From Ricinus communis (taxonomy: Eukaryota; Streptophyta; Magnoliopsida; Malpighiales; Euphorbiaceae), in contig NC_063259.1 of assembly GCF_019578655.1 (NCBI RefSeq), positions 12,986,489-13,050,488 on the forward strand: 64,000 nucleotides of DNA. The letters are read 5' to 3'. Positions 32,826 to 45,929 of the stretch are shown here, one piece after another; within the stretch, counting starts at the first letter, position 1; each line of letters opens with the position of its first letter. The notes beneath the pieces are model-generated. The model made no database searches. It was not told the DNA's origin and worked only from the letters and a program-made list of their open reading frames with translations. The position numbers were made by a program, and so were the translations under genes.

Positions 32826-35800
32826 AAGCTAAGGGGCTTCCATCAATTTTTCCTAGTTCTCTTTTTATGAAATTTATTCTTTTCTCATTTAAGGGTTTGG
32901 TAAAAATGTCTTATAGTTATTTGTTGGTATCAACATATTCTAGTATTGCACTACCATTTTGAATATAATCTCTCAAAAAATAGTGTCTAATATCTATGTG
33001 CTTACTCCTAGAGTATTGAATGGGGTTCTTAGAAAGGTTTATAGTACTAGTGTTGTCACATTTTATAGGAATGTGATCAACCTCTCTTCCATAATCTCTT
33101 AATTGTTATCTCATACAAAGAGCACAACAACAACCCGCTGCCACATATTTGGCTTTCACGGTGGAGAGAGCAACCGAGACTTATTTCTTTCTAATCCAAG
33201 ACACTAAGCATTCACCTAGAAATGGCAAGTTTCTGAGGTGCTCTTTCTATCTAATAGACTACCTACATAATCGGCATCTGAATAACCTATTATATTAAAG
33301 AAAATTTCTCTAGAATACCAGAGTTCTAATTTTAAGGTTCCACATAAATATTTCAAAATTCTTTTGACGACATTTAAATGAGACTCTTTTGGAGAAGATT
33401 GAAATTTAGCACAAAGGCATACACTATACATAATATCAAGTGTAAAGGCGGTTAAATATAAAAAGTGATCCAATCAATACCTCTATAGAGCTTTTCATTT
33501 ATGCTCATGCCCTTCTCATACTTGTCCAATTTGGTTTTGACACTCATTGGGGTCTTGGCTACTTTGTAACCATCCATATCAAATTTCTTTAGGAGTTCTC
33601 TTGTGTACTTGGATTGGTTGATGAACATATCGTCTTTGCGTTGCTTGATTTGAAGACCAAGGAAGAATTTGAGCTCTCTTATCATGCTCATTTGAAATTC
33701 TCAGTCATGTACTTAGCAAAATCCTCACATATTAACTTATTAGTAACACGAAATACAATATTATCAACATAAATTTGAATAATTAGAGTATCATGTTTAT
33801 ATTTCTTTATAAAAAGAGTAGTGCCAACCTTGCCCTTTTGAAATCTATTTTCAATTAGAAAAGAACTAAACCTTTCATACTAAGCTCTAGGAGGTTGCTT
33901 CAATCCATACAAGCTTTAGAAAGTTTGAAAATATGATTTGGAAACTTGTGGTCTTCAAAACCGGGAGGTTGCTCAATATAAAATTTATTCTCAATAAAAC
34001 CATTTAAGAAAGCACTTTTCACATCCATTTGAAAAAAGCTTAAGATTCATGTGACATATATATGCTAAAAGCATCCTAATAGCTTCCAATCTAGCAACCG
34101 GAACAAAGGTCTCATTATAATTAATGTCTTCCGCTTAGTTGTAACCTATTGCAACAAATCTAGCTTTATTTCTAGAGATAGAAGCTTGCTCATCTAGCTT
34201 GTTTCTAAAAACCCATTTGCAAACTATAATTTGGTTATCTTTGGGTCTAGGAATAAGTTCCCACACTTTATTTTTCTCAAATTGGTTGAGTTCATCTTGC
34301 ATAGCAATTATACAACTCTCATCTATTAGAGCCTCATCAATGGTCCTTGGCTCAATTTGAGAAACAAAGGCTAGATTATTTAAAGCTACTAGTTTAGAAT
34401 AAGTATTTATACCTTTTGATAGATCTCCAATGATTTGAGTGGGGGGTGATCCTTTTGAAATTCCAAGCTTTTGAAAGGTCTTAAGAGTTTTCCATCTCTT
34501 AGGAGTCTTGAATAGCATCTTGATTGTGTTGATCTTCTTGAGCTTACTATAGGTTCATTTACTCCTTTTGAGGAGTCATCAACATTCACTTTAAGTTCCT
34601 CAAATGCACCTATAGGATCATTCATACAAACACCTTTTCCAAGATCAAGCTTGTTTGATTCATAAAAAATAACATTCATAGACTTTTCAACTACTAAAGT
34701 ATATTTGTTAAAGACTCTATAAGCTTTGCTTGAGGTGGAGTAGTTTGGGAAAATCCCTAAATCGATTTTGGCATCAAATTTTCCAAGATTGTCCTTGGTA
34801 TTTAAAATGTAGCATTTGTAACCAAAAACTCTAAAATATGAGACCTTAGGTTTTCTTCCTTTCAAAGCTCATAAGATGTTTTGTTTAATAAGGTCTTTTG
34901 AAAACTTTATTAGCCACATAACAATTAGTGTTAACGGCTTCGGCTCAAAAGTATGAAGGAAGTTTATATTCATTAAGCATTGTCCTAGCCATTTCCACTA
35001 GTGTTCTATTTTTTCTTTCCACAACTCTATTTTGTTGGAGAGTTCTAGAAGATGAAAAATTGTTAGAAATTCCAAATTCTTTATAAAGATTTTCATAAAG
35101 ATCATTTTCAAATTCGTTTCCATGATCACTTCTTATAGAGAAGATCAAATATCCTTTTTCATTTTGAATACATTTTGCAAAAGATTTAAAAACATTGAAA
35201 GCTTCATTCTTATGAGCAAGGAAGTTAACCTAAGTAAATATAGAGTAATCATCAATAATCACAAATGCATATGACTTTCCACTCAACTAACTACTCTAGC
35301 AGGTCCAAACAAATTCATATGTAATAGTCGAAGTGGTCTAAAAGTACTTATAATGGTTTCGAATTTAAAGGATGATATATGTTATTTTCCCATTTGGCAT
35401 GATTCACAAGGCTTGTCTTTAATGAACTTCACTTTAGGGAGTCCATTCACTAGCTCCTCTTTGGCTAAATTGTGTAGAAGCTCCATGCTTGCATGACCAA
35501 GTCTTCTATACTATAGCCAAAATTCATCACTAATAGACACAAGACACTTAAAAGATTGATTAGCAAATTTGTATAGATCAATTGTGCAGGTGTTGCCACT
35601 TCTTTCTCCTTTGAATATCACATTGTCATCCACAAAGGGATTGACAAGGCATCCACTGGAGCTAAAGGTGACTTTGTTCCGCTTATCATACAATTGACTT
35701 ACACTCAATAGATTATATTTCAAATCATCAACTAGAAAAACATCATTAATGAAAAATTTACCATCCTTACCAATGGATCTGATGCCAATTGCTTTACCCT

Positions 35801-35930
35801 TGGCATTATTTTTGAAAGTTACTTTGCCTCCCCTATAATCCTTGACATCTATGAAGAGACTCTTGTCACCCGTCATGTGCCTTGAACATCCATTGTTGTG
35901 CTTGTGGATTTAAGACACACCGACAAAAAG
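32826..35930 (-). pseudogene. SIRE-like pol of element C (broken)
   Basis: Protease: MTGDKSLFIDVKDYRGGKVT region. Integrase: SIRSDHGNEFENDLYENLYK, RKNRTLVEMARTMLNEY. RT: ELIPRPKDNQIIVCKWVFRN, LKFFLGLQIKQ. RNase H: YSDADYVGSLLDRKSTSETC and a later AAGCCCAL-type block ending at the stop near 32826. Unlike element A it keeps the full RT and RNase H region, but it is divided by many stops and frameshifts. Confidence 0.87.
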
Positions 35931-35989
35931 AGTCAAGTTCATTTGATTTTAGGTACCTAACAAGGTTGGATCCTTTGAGGTTAGCATTG

Positions 35990-37806
35990 GAAAATTCATT
36001 CATGAAAAGATACATTTCATGTTGATATGTCCAATTCTTATGCAATAATGGTAAGTGACCTTAGAATTCTTAATACAATTTGAATTGGTCTTCTTAGCCA
36101 TATTTGCTTAAGGTTTGGATATTATATGATTACCATCTCACATGCATGAATAAGGTTTACTAACATTTATGTTCTTATACATGAAATAGGCTTTCTACCT
36201 CTTGGCTTAGCCTTAGGAACATGTGTATCTTTTCCTTTCTTTTGAATAAGAGGTCTAGTATGTGTATTGCTCTTTGAAACTCCATGTGAGTTTCTTTTAA
36301 ATGCTTATGGTTGAGTGGCTTTAACAAATATTGTATTGTGAGATGAGGATGATGAAGCTCTTTTGAACCCAAGTCCATGTCTCACAACAACTGGGATGTC
36401 AAAAGACTCTTTCCCTTTGTGAAATTTAAAAATTGAGTTTCAACTTCATTTCTTAAAGAGTTGTTCTCTTTAAAAAGCTTTTCTTTTGAAATATCATCCA
36501 ATGTTCCTTAGGTCATCATTGGAGGTTTTTAAGGAGGCAATTTTCTTCTTTGAAATTTTAAGATTTTTCTCCAAGTGAAAATATTTATTTTTGTAAAATC
36601 TTAATTTTGAAAGCACATTTCGTAAGAGCTCATCCTCATCATCTAAAAATCATTACCAAAAGAATGAGAAGATGAACAAGAAGAAAAAGCATTACATGAA
36701 TGAGAAGTGCAACATACCTATTGTGGTTCTTCCATATTTGCCATGAAGCAAAGATTTGCCTCGTCTTCTCTTTCACTCTCATTGTTGGAGGATGGAGATG
36801 CATCACTCCAAGTAGCCTTCAGACCTTTTTTCTTCTCTTTGTCTTCCTTCATCCTCTTAAGGTATTTGGGACAATTTGGTTTGATATGCCCTTGCTTCCC
36901 ATATTCGTAGCAAGTGACTTTCTCATTCTTGTCCTTACTTATTCTTGATTTGGAGAAGGTATTTTTTACTAGTGAAGAGCTTGTTGCTTCTTCTTCTTTT
37001 GGCCTCAAGTATCCTCTTGACATGCTTGGTGATGAGTGTCACATCATCAGTCTCACTTAGAGCTTCCCATTGTTCTTCATCATCACTTAGAATATTACTT
37101 GCATCTTGAGCTCTATTGCTAGCTTTAAGAGCTAGGACTTTCTTCTTTCCATAATCTATATTTACTTCATTCCTCACAAGAAACATCTCATGAGTTAGAA
37201 GCTTACCTAATAAGAACATCTGTAGGCATCTTCCCTAGGTCTTCATTTTCTTCTTCAATACTCGCCACTCTAGCACCATATTTATCCAAAGGAAGGCTCC
37301 TAAGGATTTGTTGTTGATGTCCACTAGCTCATAGTGCTCTCCAAGCTTTCTCATGTTATTGATGATGGTGAGAAGTCTATTTGTCATTGTCGGTGATGGA
37401 CTCATTAGGCTTCATCTTAAATATCTCGTACTCCGTGGCATACATTTAGATCTTCCTTGATTTTACTTGTTTCGTGGCTTCATGGTAGTTCTCAAGATAG
37501 TCCAGATTTGATGAGCCGTTATGCAATATTGCACTCTCCCATACTCTTCTCTAGAGAGGCAAGTATAGTCATTACTTGCTTGTTCTTGTGGTTATGCTTC
37601 TTGTAGGCATCAACCCATTCTTCTCTAAGAAGAATTCTTTCTTCCCCATTCTTTATTTCGGTGGGAGCTTTCTATTCCTTCACCACATAATCCCACATTT
37701 CAATACCATAGGAATCCAAATAAATTTTCATACAGAATTTCCAAAAAGCATAGTTGAATCCATCTAAGAATGGCTTGAGGTATTGGGCTCCTTCATTGGT
37801 TGCCAT
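35990..37806 (-). pseudogene. SIRE-like gag of element C (broken)
   Basis: Begins at 37806 with MATNEGAQYLKPFLDGFNYA. It includes KLLTHEMFLVRNEVNIDYGK and LITKHVKRILEAKRRRSNK. The first knuckle reads CYEYGKQGHIKPNC, with the second Cys replaced by Tyr. The second knuckle lies near 36000-36050, with its first Cys also replaced by Tyr. Both changes would weaken zinc binding. Several stops and frameshifts are present. Confidence 0.83.
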
Positions 37807-37846
37807 GATCTTTGCACTCACAAATAAGCTTGATAAGAGTGACTTA

Positions 37847-37858
37847 GCTCTGATACTA
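37847..37858 (-). other. Primer-binding site of element C
   Basis: On the - strand TAGTATCAGAGC differs by one base from the tRNA-iMet primer site in element A. Confidence 0.85.
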
Positions 37859-37860
37859 CT

Positions 37861-39006
37861 TGTTTTCCCTTGGAACCAAAAGGGGAGATTGAAGTAGTGA
37901 CCTCAAATTGCAGAAATAAAAGGCTTTAGGTAAAAATATAAGAGATTAAAGAAAAGGTAAGGAGATTAAAGGTTAGAGAAGATAACACAAAGGATTTATA
38001 ATGGTTCGAAGACAAACCACCCTACCTCCACTCTTCAAGACCACACTTAAGTGTTTCACTATAATCACAAAGATTACAACCTTTGGGTTTTATAAGTTTA
38101 CCCAACAACTTGGTGTTTTCAAAGCTCGCACTAAACCTATTCCCTTAGTGTATCAAACTCTCACTAAGTCCCTTAACCCTTGAGTATTAATGGTTACTAA
38201 ATAACCAATTCCTTATTTTTTAATGCCTAGGCTCACACAAGAACCCTTTTAAGTTTTAGTTGAACAAAGGTTTCAACTTAATACACTTTACAAAGAAAGA
38301 CAATGAGTGTAGAAAGTTGAAAATTGAATTGCAAGAGTTTTAGTACATCTAATTCACACACTTAGTTGTAGAGCTTTAAGAGGGGTATTTATATATGTAC
38401 CAACCATTTAAAGACGTTATAATGAAGCCAAAACTCCTTAAATGCAAGATTTGATGATTTGGCAAAAGTTGCCTAAAGTCATAAAAAGCGCCCCTGTGCT
38501 TTCCAAGCACGCTTGTGCTTTCTGAAAAGAGACGATAGGCCTCCGACGGCTCTAACCACGTGGCATTGATGGGTGGTTGATGTCTCAATGGTTACTGGCA
38601 TCGCATTAATTATGAAAACTGTCCCTACACCACAATAGTGCCCTCGCGTTTGTTTTGACCGTGTCTAGAAGCACCCTCGCGGTTCTCGTCGTGCTATCTT
38701 CTACTCAAGGCCTAAAGAGAGGCACCCTCGCGCTTCTTAGAGCTTTGACACTTTGACTACCAAGTGTCACGAGATGATTAGCCTTCTATCAGGCAGACTT
38801 TTCAACACTTTGTAAGCTGTTAGCCATATCAAAAGCACCCTCGCGCTTTTGAGGTCTTTTTACAAGACTTGCTTCAAAGCTAAAGAGTGTTTAGGATAGG
38901 CTTGGTTCCTTTGATGCTCTGTCACATAGACACTCAGTCATGGTGTTAATGATAATCAATTTGGTTTTTAGAATTAAATAGAGATCAATTGCACCTTAAG
39001 TTAACA
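37861..39006 (-). repeat. 5' LTR of SIRE-like element C
   Basis: 1146 bp, ending TGTTAACTTAAGG at 39006 when read from the LTR start on the - strand. A TATATAAATA box lies at 38386-38395, and CpG words at 38480-38740. Confidence 0.9.
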
Positions 39007-39135
39007 TATTAAATCTCCTTAGAGAATTGTTCCTTTGATTCTTGGATGTCAGTTAGTAATTATTCGATTGCATTTATACTTGATCAATTTTGAATTTCTA
39101 ATCCATTTAGTTGTCAAAATAAAAAAAGGGGAGAT
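39007..39135 (+). mobile_element. 3' internal remnant and polypurine tract of element A
   Basis: 129 bp homologous to the complement of 30547-30670 in element C, ending in AAAAAAAGGGGAGAT (39121-39135) next to the LTR. Confidence 0.85.
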
Positions 39136-40310
39136 TGTTGATCTAAGGTGCAATTGATCTCTGTTTTGATCTTAACACCCAAATTGGATATTACTAACAT
39201 CATATCTAAGTATCTATATGATAGAGCACCAAAGAAATCAAGCATAGACTAGAAATTCTTAAGCCTAGAAGCAAGTCTTATAAATAGACTCCAAAAGCAC
39301 GAGGGCACTGCCAAGGCGTGCTGGTGTTCTTTATATGACCAAAGTTTTAAAGATATTGAAAAGTCCACCTGATATCATGCCAGTTATATCATGACACTTG
39401 ACAGTGAAAGTGTCAAGCTTTAAGAAGTGCGAGGTCACTTCATATTAAAGCTTAAAACTAAAATTGGCATATGATAGCATGATGAGAAGCGTGAGGGCGC
39501 TTCTAGGCATGGACAAGGCAAGCGTGAGGGTGCTATTATGGTGCGAGGGCGGTTTTTGCAATTAATGTAGTGTCAGTAACTGTTGAGATATTAGCCATCC
39601 CTTCAATGCCACGTGGCTAGAGCAGTTGGAGCCCAACATCTCTTTTCAAAAAGCGCGAGGCGCTTGGAAAGTGTCGGGGTGCTTTCCATGACTTTAAGCA
39701 ATTTTTGCCAAGTCATCAATCTTGCAATTAAAGAGTATTTGGCCTTATTATAACGTCTCCAAGGTATTAGTATGTATATAAATACTCTTATTAAAGACTT
39801 TAAAATTCTGGATGTGAATTAGATATACCAAAACTCTTGCAAATTTATTTTTCAACTTTCTACATTCAATTTCTTTCTTTGTAAAGTGTATTAAGTTGAA
39901 ACTCGTTGTTCAACTAAAATCTAAAGGGTTGTTGTGTGAGCCTGGGTATTAAAAACACAAGCAATTGGTTGTTGAGTAACTATTAATACTCAAGGGTTAA
40001 AGGACATAGTGAGAGATTGATTCACTAAGGAAAGAGGTTTAGTGTGAGCATTGAAATACCAAGTTGTTAGGTGAACTTGTAAAACCCAAAGGTTGTAATC
40101 CTAATGATTATAGTGGAACACTCAAGTGTGATCTTGAGGAGTGGATACAGTGAGGATTGTTCTCGAACTACTATAAACCCTTGTGTCATCTTCTTTAACC
40201 CTTACTCTCATTATATTATCCTTAATCTCTTATACTTTAACCTAAAATCATTAACTTTCGCAATTTGAGGTCATCGATTTAGCCTCTCTTTTTAGTTCCA
40301 AAGGATAACA
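39136..40310 (+). repeat. 3' LTR of SIRE-like element A
   Basis: 1175 bp, TGTTGATCTAAGG to GGATAACA. TATATAAATA at 39775-39784 is the probable core promoter, and iterated GCGCGAGG/GCGTGAGGGC words occur at 39480-39660. Confidence 0.9.
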
Positions 40311-42890
40311 AAGTCCAAATTGATTCTAAAAAAGTTATTTTAATTTAATTATTCGCAATCCTAACTTGGATTTGCATGTCCTCAATCTCCCAAGACTCAA
40401 AAAAGACAGTAACTTTTATCATAATTTTTTTTATAATTTCTTCAATATCTAGATTCAGAAAATGGGTACTGACAGCAAATACTAGGGGCTTCATTTTCTT
40501 CACTACTATTCCAAATTTGTCTAATAACTTCAGCTTTGTGCCGAGGGTGTGCTTCGTATAATATAATTAAATTATTTTAATAAACTAAATAAAAATAATT
40601 ATTCATTCATAATTTAATAGAATTAAGTAGTGCTTATTTTCCTAATCCTAGTAGAATTAATCAGTAATTAATTTTCTAATCCTACTAGAATTAAATTACC
40701 GATTAATATATTTCTAATAGGATCATAACTTCATATATATATTTCTAAAGAATTATATTTTTATTTAATTATAATATATCACTATTTAAAAGTATTATAT
40801 TATAAAATTAAAAATTAAAAATTAATTTTTTATATTTTTTATTAATATGGAGATTTTATTTTAAATATTTTTATGTAATAATTTTTTTAATAATAATTTA
40901 CACGTTTAGCGTTTAACACATGTGACAAGCAATACAAATAACATAAGATTTTTCTTTATATTTTCTTAAATTATATTTGTTCCTGTTTTTATAAAAATAA
41001 AATAGTTCAAAATTAATGGCAGTTCAAACTAACAAAAATTTCTTAAAAGAATATGCTATACTTTAAAGGTAAAATATAAAATCATATTGAAGATTCTAGT
41101 AGTATGTTGATTAATTAATTATAATACAACCAGATTTCATTAAAAAAACAAAAGAAATAAACAATAAACAATAATAAATCTGGTCTTTCTATAAAGATAT
41201 GAAAGTATGTCATAATAATAATAATAATAATATGTTAAATAGTAAAATTTAAGTTAATATGGATAATATGTATGTATAGCCATAGGATTCCCAGGCAATG
41301 TTAATGTAATATATAGGCAGTTGTAGTGTTCGTGAAGGAAACGGCACACTAAATCAGTTATAATTATTTATTAATATGTAAGTGTAATGAAAATAAATGC
41401 AAATGCTATTATGTACAAATTGTTATGGTTTTGGGGGTTTCTTTCACCGTGTTTGACCAGCAACCCATTGCCTCGTATACATATTCATATGTTCATATGA
41501 ATATGAGTCAGAGAGAGGGAGAGAGAGATTGCGTAAGAATCCAATTGAGAGTGGAAATAATGGGTGGGAAGGTCAGTCCTAATCCTAAAGGTTGTTTTTG
41601 ATTGGATTTTTATAATTGTATAAAATAATCATTGGGCGGAGTAGCATGTGTTAGATGGCACGTGTTTATTTTACGGACTTTCAGGATTTTGCTTCAATCC
41701 CCTTCTTTCTCACCTCCTATGCATAGCTTCATAGTAGCATAAACAATGAAAATGAGCTAATATCGGAATACCATTATTTAGATTTATTTAATTGAAGTTA
41801 TATTAGCGATTAAAATTAGTTTTCGATTGTAAATATTTTAAACTAGTTTAAATGAATTTAGAAAATAATTTTAATGGGAATTAAATTTAAATTATTAGAG
41901 ATATTAAAATTTTAAATTTTTATTTATTAGAGTAAAGTTTAAAAGACAATAATGTGTTTTAGCATTTTTATATTTCAGAGATAAAAGTAATTTTTGTGTA
42001 AAATGGGTAATATGTATTTCATTTTTTTAAATTTTTTTAAATATATTCAATATTTTTTTTTAAATTGTAAATATTTGATAAAATAAGTACTTTTAGTTAA
42101 TTTATTATCTAATTAGATATTTTATAATCATAAAAATTATTAAAATATATATTTTGTTAAAATTTTAAACAAATTTAAAAAGAAATTTTTTAAAATAAAT
42201 CTTTTAACATATTTAAATATTTTTTAATAAATTGTTAGATGTCACATTACTTGTAAAATTATAATTTACTAATGCTATATATTAAATACATGCGAAACTA
42301 TATAGAAAATAATAAAAATATCAATATATATTTAAAGAATGCTAAAAAAATAAATACATGATACTTGTGGTATAAAAAAAATTCTTGTCCTACAAGTGAA
42401 AAAGTGTCAAATCACAAGATAATTTTTAAATTTTATCTTTATTTTACTTTTTAAATAATAATAAATAAAAGTAAAATAAATTATATTTATATTAAATCTA
42501 ATTGGAGAATAAAAAACAACAAAGAATAAACTCAAGATGATAAAAGCAATTCTCTAAAAACTATATCATAGTATCTTATTTTATTAAGAATATAAAAATT
42601 TATCATTTTTAAATAAATCTTAAATATAAATGATAAAAAAATTTACTTAACTTTATTTTATTATCAATAAATATTCTTATCATTAATATTTTATTTATAA
42701 TAAGTCTAAAATTTATAACCATATTGAATCAAATATTTATTTTTTCAATTTAAATCAAAATTAAATTAAGTTTAAAATTTATTTTTTGAACGAATTTGGG
42801 TGAATAAAAGAAACCCAAACTAGCATGAATAGTAAGTAACTGTTACAATGATATAATAATTTTTAAGATTTAGAATTTTTATGATATATC
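40311..42890. other. AT-rich intergenic DNA; start may be Tat-like LTR remainder
   Basis: 40311-about 40560 probably completes the Tat-like LTR interrupted at 24301. The rest is AT-rich without coding potential. A simple ATA repeat lies at about 41211-41232, and a 26-bp palindrome next to a GA-rich stretch at 41480-41530. 41290-41760 is less repetitive and holds a CACGTG box near 41658, but no convincing gene. Confidence 0.6.
41480..41505. repeat. Perfect 26-bp palindrome
   Basis: CATATTCATATG-TT-CATATGAATATG has two perfect 12-base arms, each with a CATATG core, around two bases. A GAGAGAGGGAGAGAGAG stretch follows. Confidence 0.9.
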
Positions 42891-43221
42891 TATTTAATTT
42901 TTAATACATAAATTTTTTATTTTTATACGTCTATTTATTAAATAATAATTCTAATTCTAGAAAATAATATTTTAATATTATATTTAATAATAAATTAAAC
43001 TTTTTAATTTTTAATTCTAAAAATAGTAATACAATTATATTAATATATATTAATTCTTAACATGCCTATTTAATTTTTAATATATAAAATTTTTATTTTT
43101 ATACATCTATTTATTAAATAATAATTCTAATTCTAGATAATATCTTAAATAATATTTTAATATTATATTTAATATTAAATTAACTTTTTAATTTTAATTT
43201 TAAAAATAGTAATACAATTAT
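42891..43221. repeat. Tandem duplication, 176-bp period
   Basis: Copies at 42891-43066 and 43067-43221 share the order TATTTAATTTTTAA, TCTATTTATTAAATAATAAT, TCTAATTCTAGA and AAAATAGTAATACAATTAT with few changes. The DNA is AT-rich and non-coding. Confidence 0.8.
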
Positions 43222-43989
43222 TTTGATAGTATTAATTTATATATTATTAAAATTAATTAATAAATAGTTTTAAACTAGTCTGTATATTATTGTATTAATA
43301 TTAAAAAATTAAAAAAATATTTAATTGTTATGTTTTAAAGTATTATAAATTAATATTAAATATTAAATATTTTATTAAATTATATCTATTAATTTAATTT
43401 TATAATTAAAATAATAATAATAGTTATAAAATAACTAATCTATTCTATTCGCTTAACAATAATATTGAGAAATGTGTAGTGCTGATAATGCATTAGTTAT
43501 GATATGTGTAGTTAACAAATTGATTTATGATTCATTGTTTTTCGTAGCTTTTGCAAAAATAACAATGCTTCACAGACAGCTATTGTTGATCAGATAATTG
43601 GTTGGACTATCAATTCTAGTGTCTCATGATAAATCATATAAAAGGATTAATAAAATCATAAACTTTTTATACAAATTAGCAATAAAAAGACGACACATAT
43701 AAAATTCTCCATTCTATATATATTCTGAGCTCTAAACATTTTCAGATATGTATTAATAATCTTGATATATGAACTTAATCTTTACAAATTAATAAAATAA
43801 TGATGTACAATTTTTATATTTAGTGTACTTTCAATATTAATATATATAAATATAATTGAAATGTTAATTAATAAGTTATTTTTAATTTAATAATCATTTT
43901 AATTTTAAAAACTTGATTATATTTTAATTTTAATTTATAAATTTAATTATTGTATTAAATAATAATTTTGAAAAGTATGGAAAAATCCT

Positions 43990-45690
43990 AAAAGGGAATA
44001 TTGGATACCATATGGTGATGTTATCAATTATATCATATTAGTTATCATGTCCCTAGCTTCTCCGAGCTAGGCAGTATTGTCTTGTTCATGTAGGACTATT
44101 TTCAATCAGGTCAGTGTTGTTGATATTGGTTTTGTAAGGGACAATTAGAGTCACACACCAGCCAAAGTCGAGTTTTTCAATATTTAGATTCGACTCATAA
44201 AAAGTTAACTGAGTTTGAATTCACGAAATTTTATATTTTAAAATTCAAGCTAGATTCGTTATAATTTTGATGTTTTTGATTTCAGTTCGAGCTCGACATG
44301 TAATTAGTTTGATAGTACATATAAACAAGCTGAATTTGAGCTCGACTCATTATTAGCTCAGTATTTATATAAACGAGCTAAGCTCGAGCTCGAAGCATTT
44401 CAAGCTCGTTAAGCAAGGTAAATTTCAAGTTCGTTAAGCAAGCTCGATTTTACTAAATATATAGTTATAAATTTTGTAATTATAAATAAATTATATAGAA
44501 AATCAAAATATGCATATAAATCAGAAACTAAAATAATTAAATCAAGTTCTTGATAAGAAAAAAAAAAGATTTCAACAAACTCTATAGAATTCTATCTCAA
44601 ACTCGTTTTAAATACATTTATAATTCGGTCAAAATTAGGAATGCAAACGAGTGGAGCCTAGCTTCATAAGCTTCATATTAAGCATATTACAAAAATATTT
44701 ACTCATATAAATTTATAACAGTTCTTACTCCAATATCTTTATTTATCAGTTAGACTGTAAAATTTTTTATATTAATTTATAAAGTTCTTATTTCGTTTAC
44801 AAGCTTCACATTAAGTATATTGTAAAAATATTTACTCATACTTCGTTAATTTACAAATGTATAAACTATAATTTGTAAATATTCTTAAGCATTTACATAA
44901 TATATGTTTGTTTATTCAAAGCTAAAACTAAGTAAAACAATGTAGTTTATGTTGATTTAAGTATATTATATACAAAACTATATTATTTTTATACATAGAT
45001 TTTATTTTATTATTCTACTTAAATTAATTTATGACAAAAAATAAATTGGTAAGACATTAATAATAATAAAATGTACATAATTAAATGCCAATTTAATTAA
45101 CAATATTATTAAACTAGCACTTACTTAAGTAACACTAAAATTATTCAATTAGAATATATATAATTAAAACCTAATTTGTTGGTATATATTGTTATTTTAA
45201 TGTAATAAAAGTTGAATTCTTCTAATTTATTTTTTTTCAATTAGAATAATATTATTTATGTGTTTATTTATTTATTAATTTAATACATGAATCAAATCGC
45301 GAGCTCCTTAATGAGCCAGCTCGCAAGATCTTTAACGAGCTAGCTCGCGAGATCTTTAACGAATCAGCTCGCGAGCTCCTTAATGAGCTAGCTTGCGAGC
45401 TCTGATGAGCCGAACACTACTAAGCTCGAGCTCAACTCGTTTAATAAATAAGTTCGAAAATGAATGTCGAGCTCGATATATTTATCATGATGAATGAACT
45501 CAAATAAATTTTTATCAAGCCGAACTTTGAGTAGCTCGCGAACAGCTCAGCTCATTTGCAGCTCTAGCCACAAGCAAATGAAGATGCAAATGCTTTAGCA
45601 AGAGCAGCTATGTTAATGTTAGTCATTCTCTGGAATTTGCACCTCCATTTGTTAGTTCAATTTTGCAGAATGATATACTTTTTTTCTTGA
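43990..45690 (+). pseudogene. RNase H-like relic split by a transposon
   Basis: Before the hAT-like insert (to 44157) one frame reads IFNQVSVVDIGFVRDN, and after it (from about 45567) PQANEDANALARAAMLM and WNLHLHLLVQF. Together these recall the C-terminal end of the plant LINE-type/RVT_3 RNase H domain, with its N-x-x-A-x-x-LA-R-A signature. Only the tail is preserved and it contains a stop. The source could be an old LINE or a related host copy. Confidence 0.45.
44158..45566. mobile_element. hAT-like non-autonomous DNA transposon
   Basis: The ends are dense in GAGCTCG words (44260-44460 and 45290-45550), a familiar feature of plant hAT-type elements. The right end reads CTCATTTGCAGCTCTA, and the left end CCAGCCAAAGTCGAG resembles its complement loosely. 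Flanking eight-base words GTCACACA (44150-44157) and GCCACAAG (45567-45574) match at five or six positions, as expected for an aged hAT duplication. The interior is AT-rich and non-coding. Confidence 0.55.
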
Positions 45691-45929
45691 TTAATACATT
45701 TTTCAGCTTTCGAAATAAAAATTAGTCAAATTATATATATAAATATATCAAAATAAAAATTAGTGAAGAACAATCTTCAAATAATTTTTAAACTCATTTT
45801 TAAAAATAAAAAATTATTTAAAATAACTAGCCTAGTTTCTATTATCAAAGAAAATAAGAACCTAATGGGATAATGGGTTTAGATATTCACGAGGATGTTA
45901 CTTGAGAGATATTAGAGTGTGGAGACGGG
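45691..45929. other. Short AT-rich spacer
   Basis: Nothing recognisable beyond simple AT-rich sequence. Confidence 0.6.

Larger units (their letters stand above)
29794..39006 (-). mobile_element. SIRE/Maximus-like Ty1/copia element C, nested in A
   Basis: About 9.2 kb on the - strand: 5' LTR 37861-39006, primer site, gag, pol, accessory ORF, polypurine tracts, and a 3' LTR truncated to 29794-30546. It is the same family as element A. The 3' LTR has lost about 400 bp of its distal end at the junction with A's RT, where the word ACAA is shared by both sides. A single deletion after insertion of C into A explains this. Confidence 0.88.
24302..40310 (+). mobile_element. SIRE/Maximus-like Ty1/copia element A (host of element C)
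   Basis: The element has LTRs 24302-25468 and 39136-40310, a tRNA-iMet primer site, two-zinc-knuckle gag, then protease, integrase and RT in copia order. Its coding part stops inside RT at about 29793. Only 129 bp of its 3' internal end survive (39007-39135), including the polypurine tract. The middle is occupied by the opposite-facing element C. The flanking five bases are GAGTT on the left and AAGTC on the right, a decayed duplication at best. Joining the flanks gives a plausible continuous Tat-like LTR. Confidence 0.82.
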
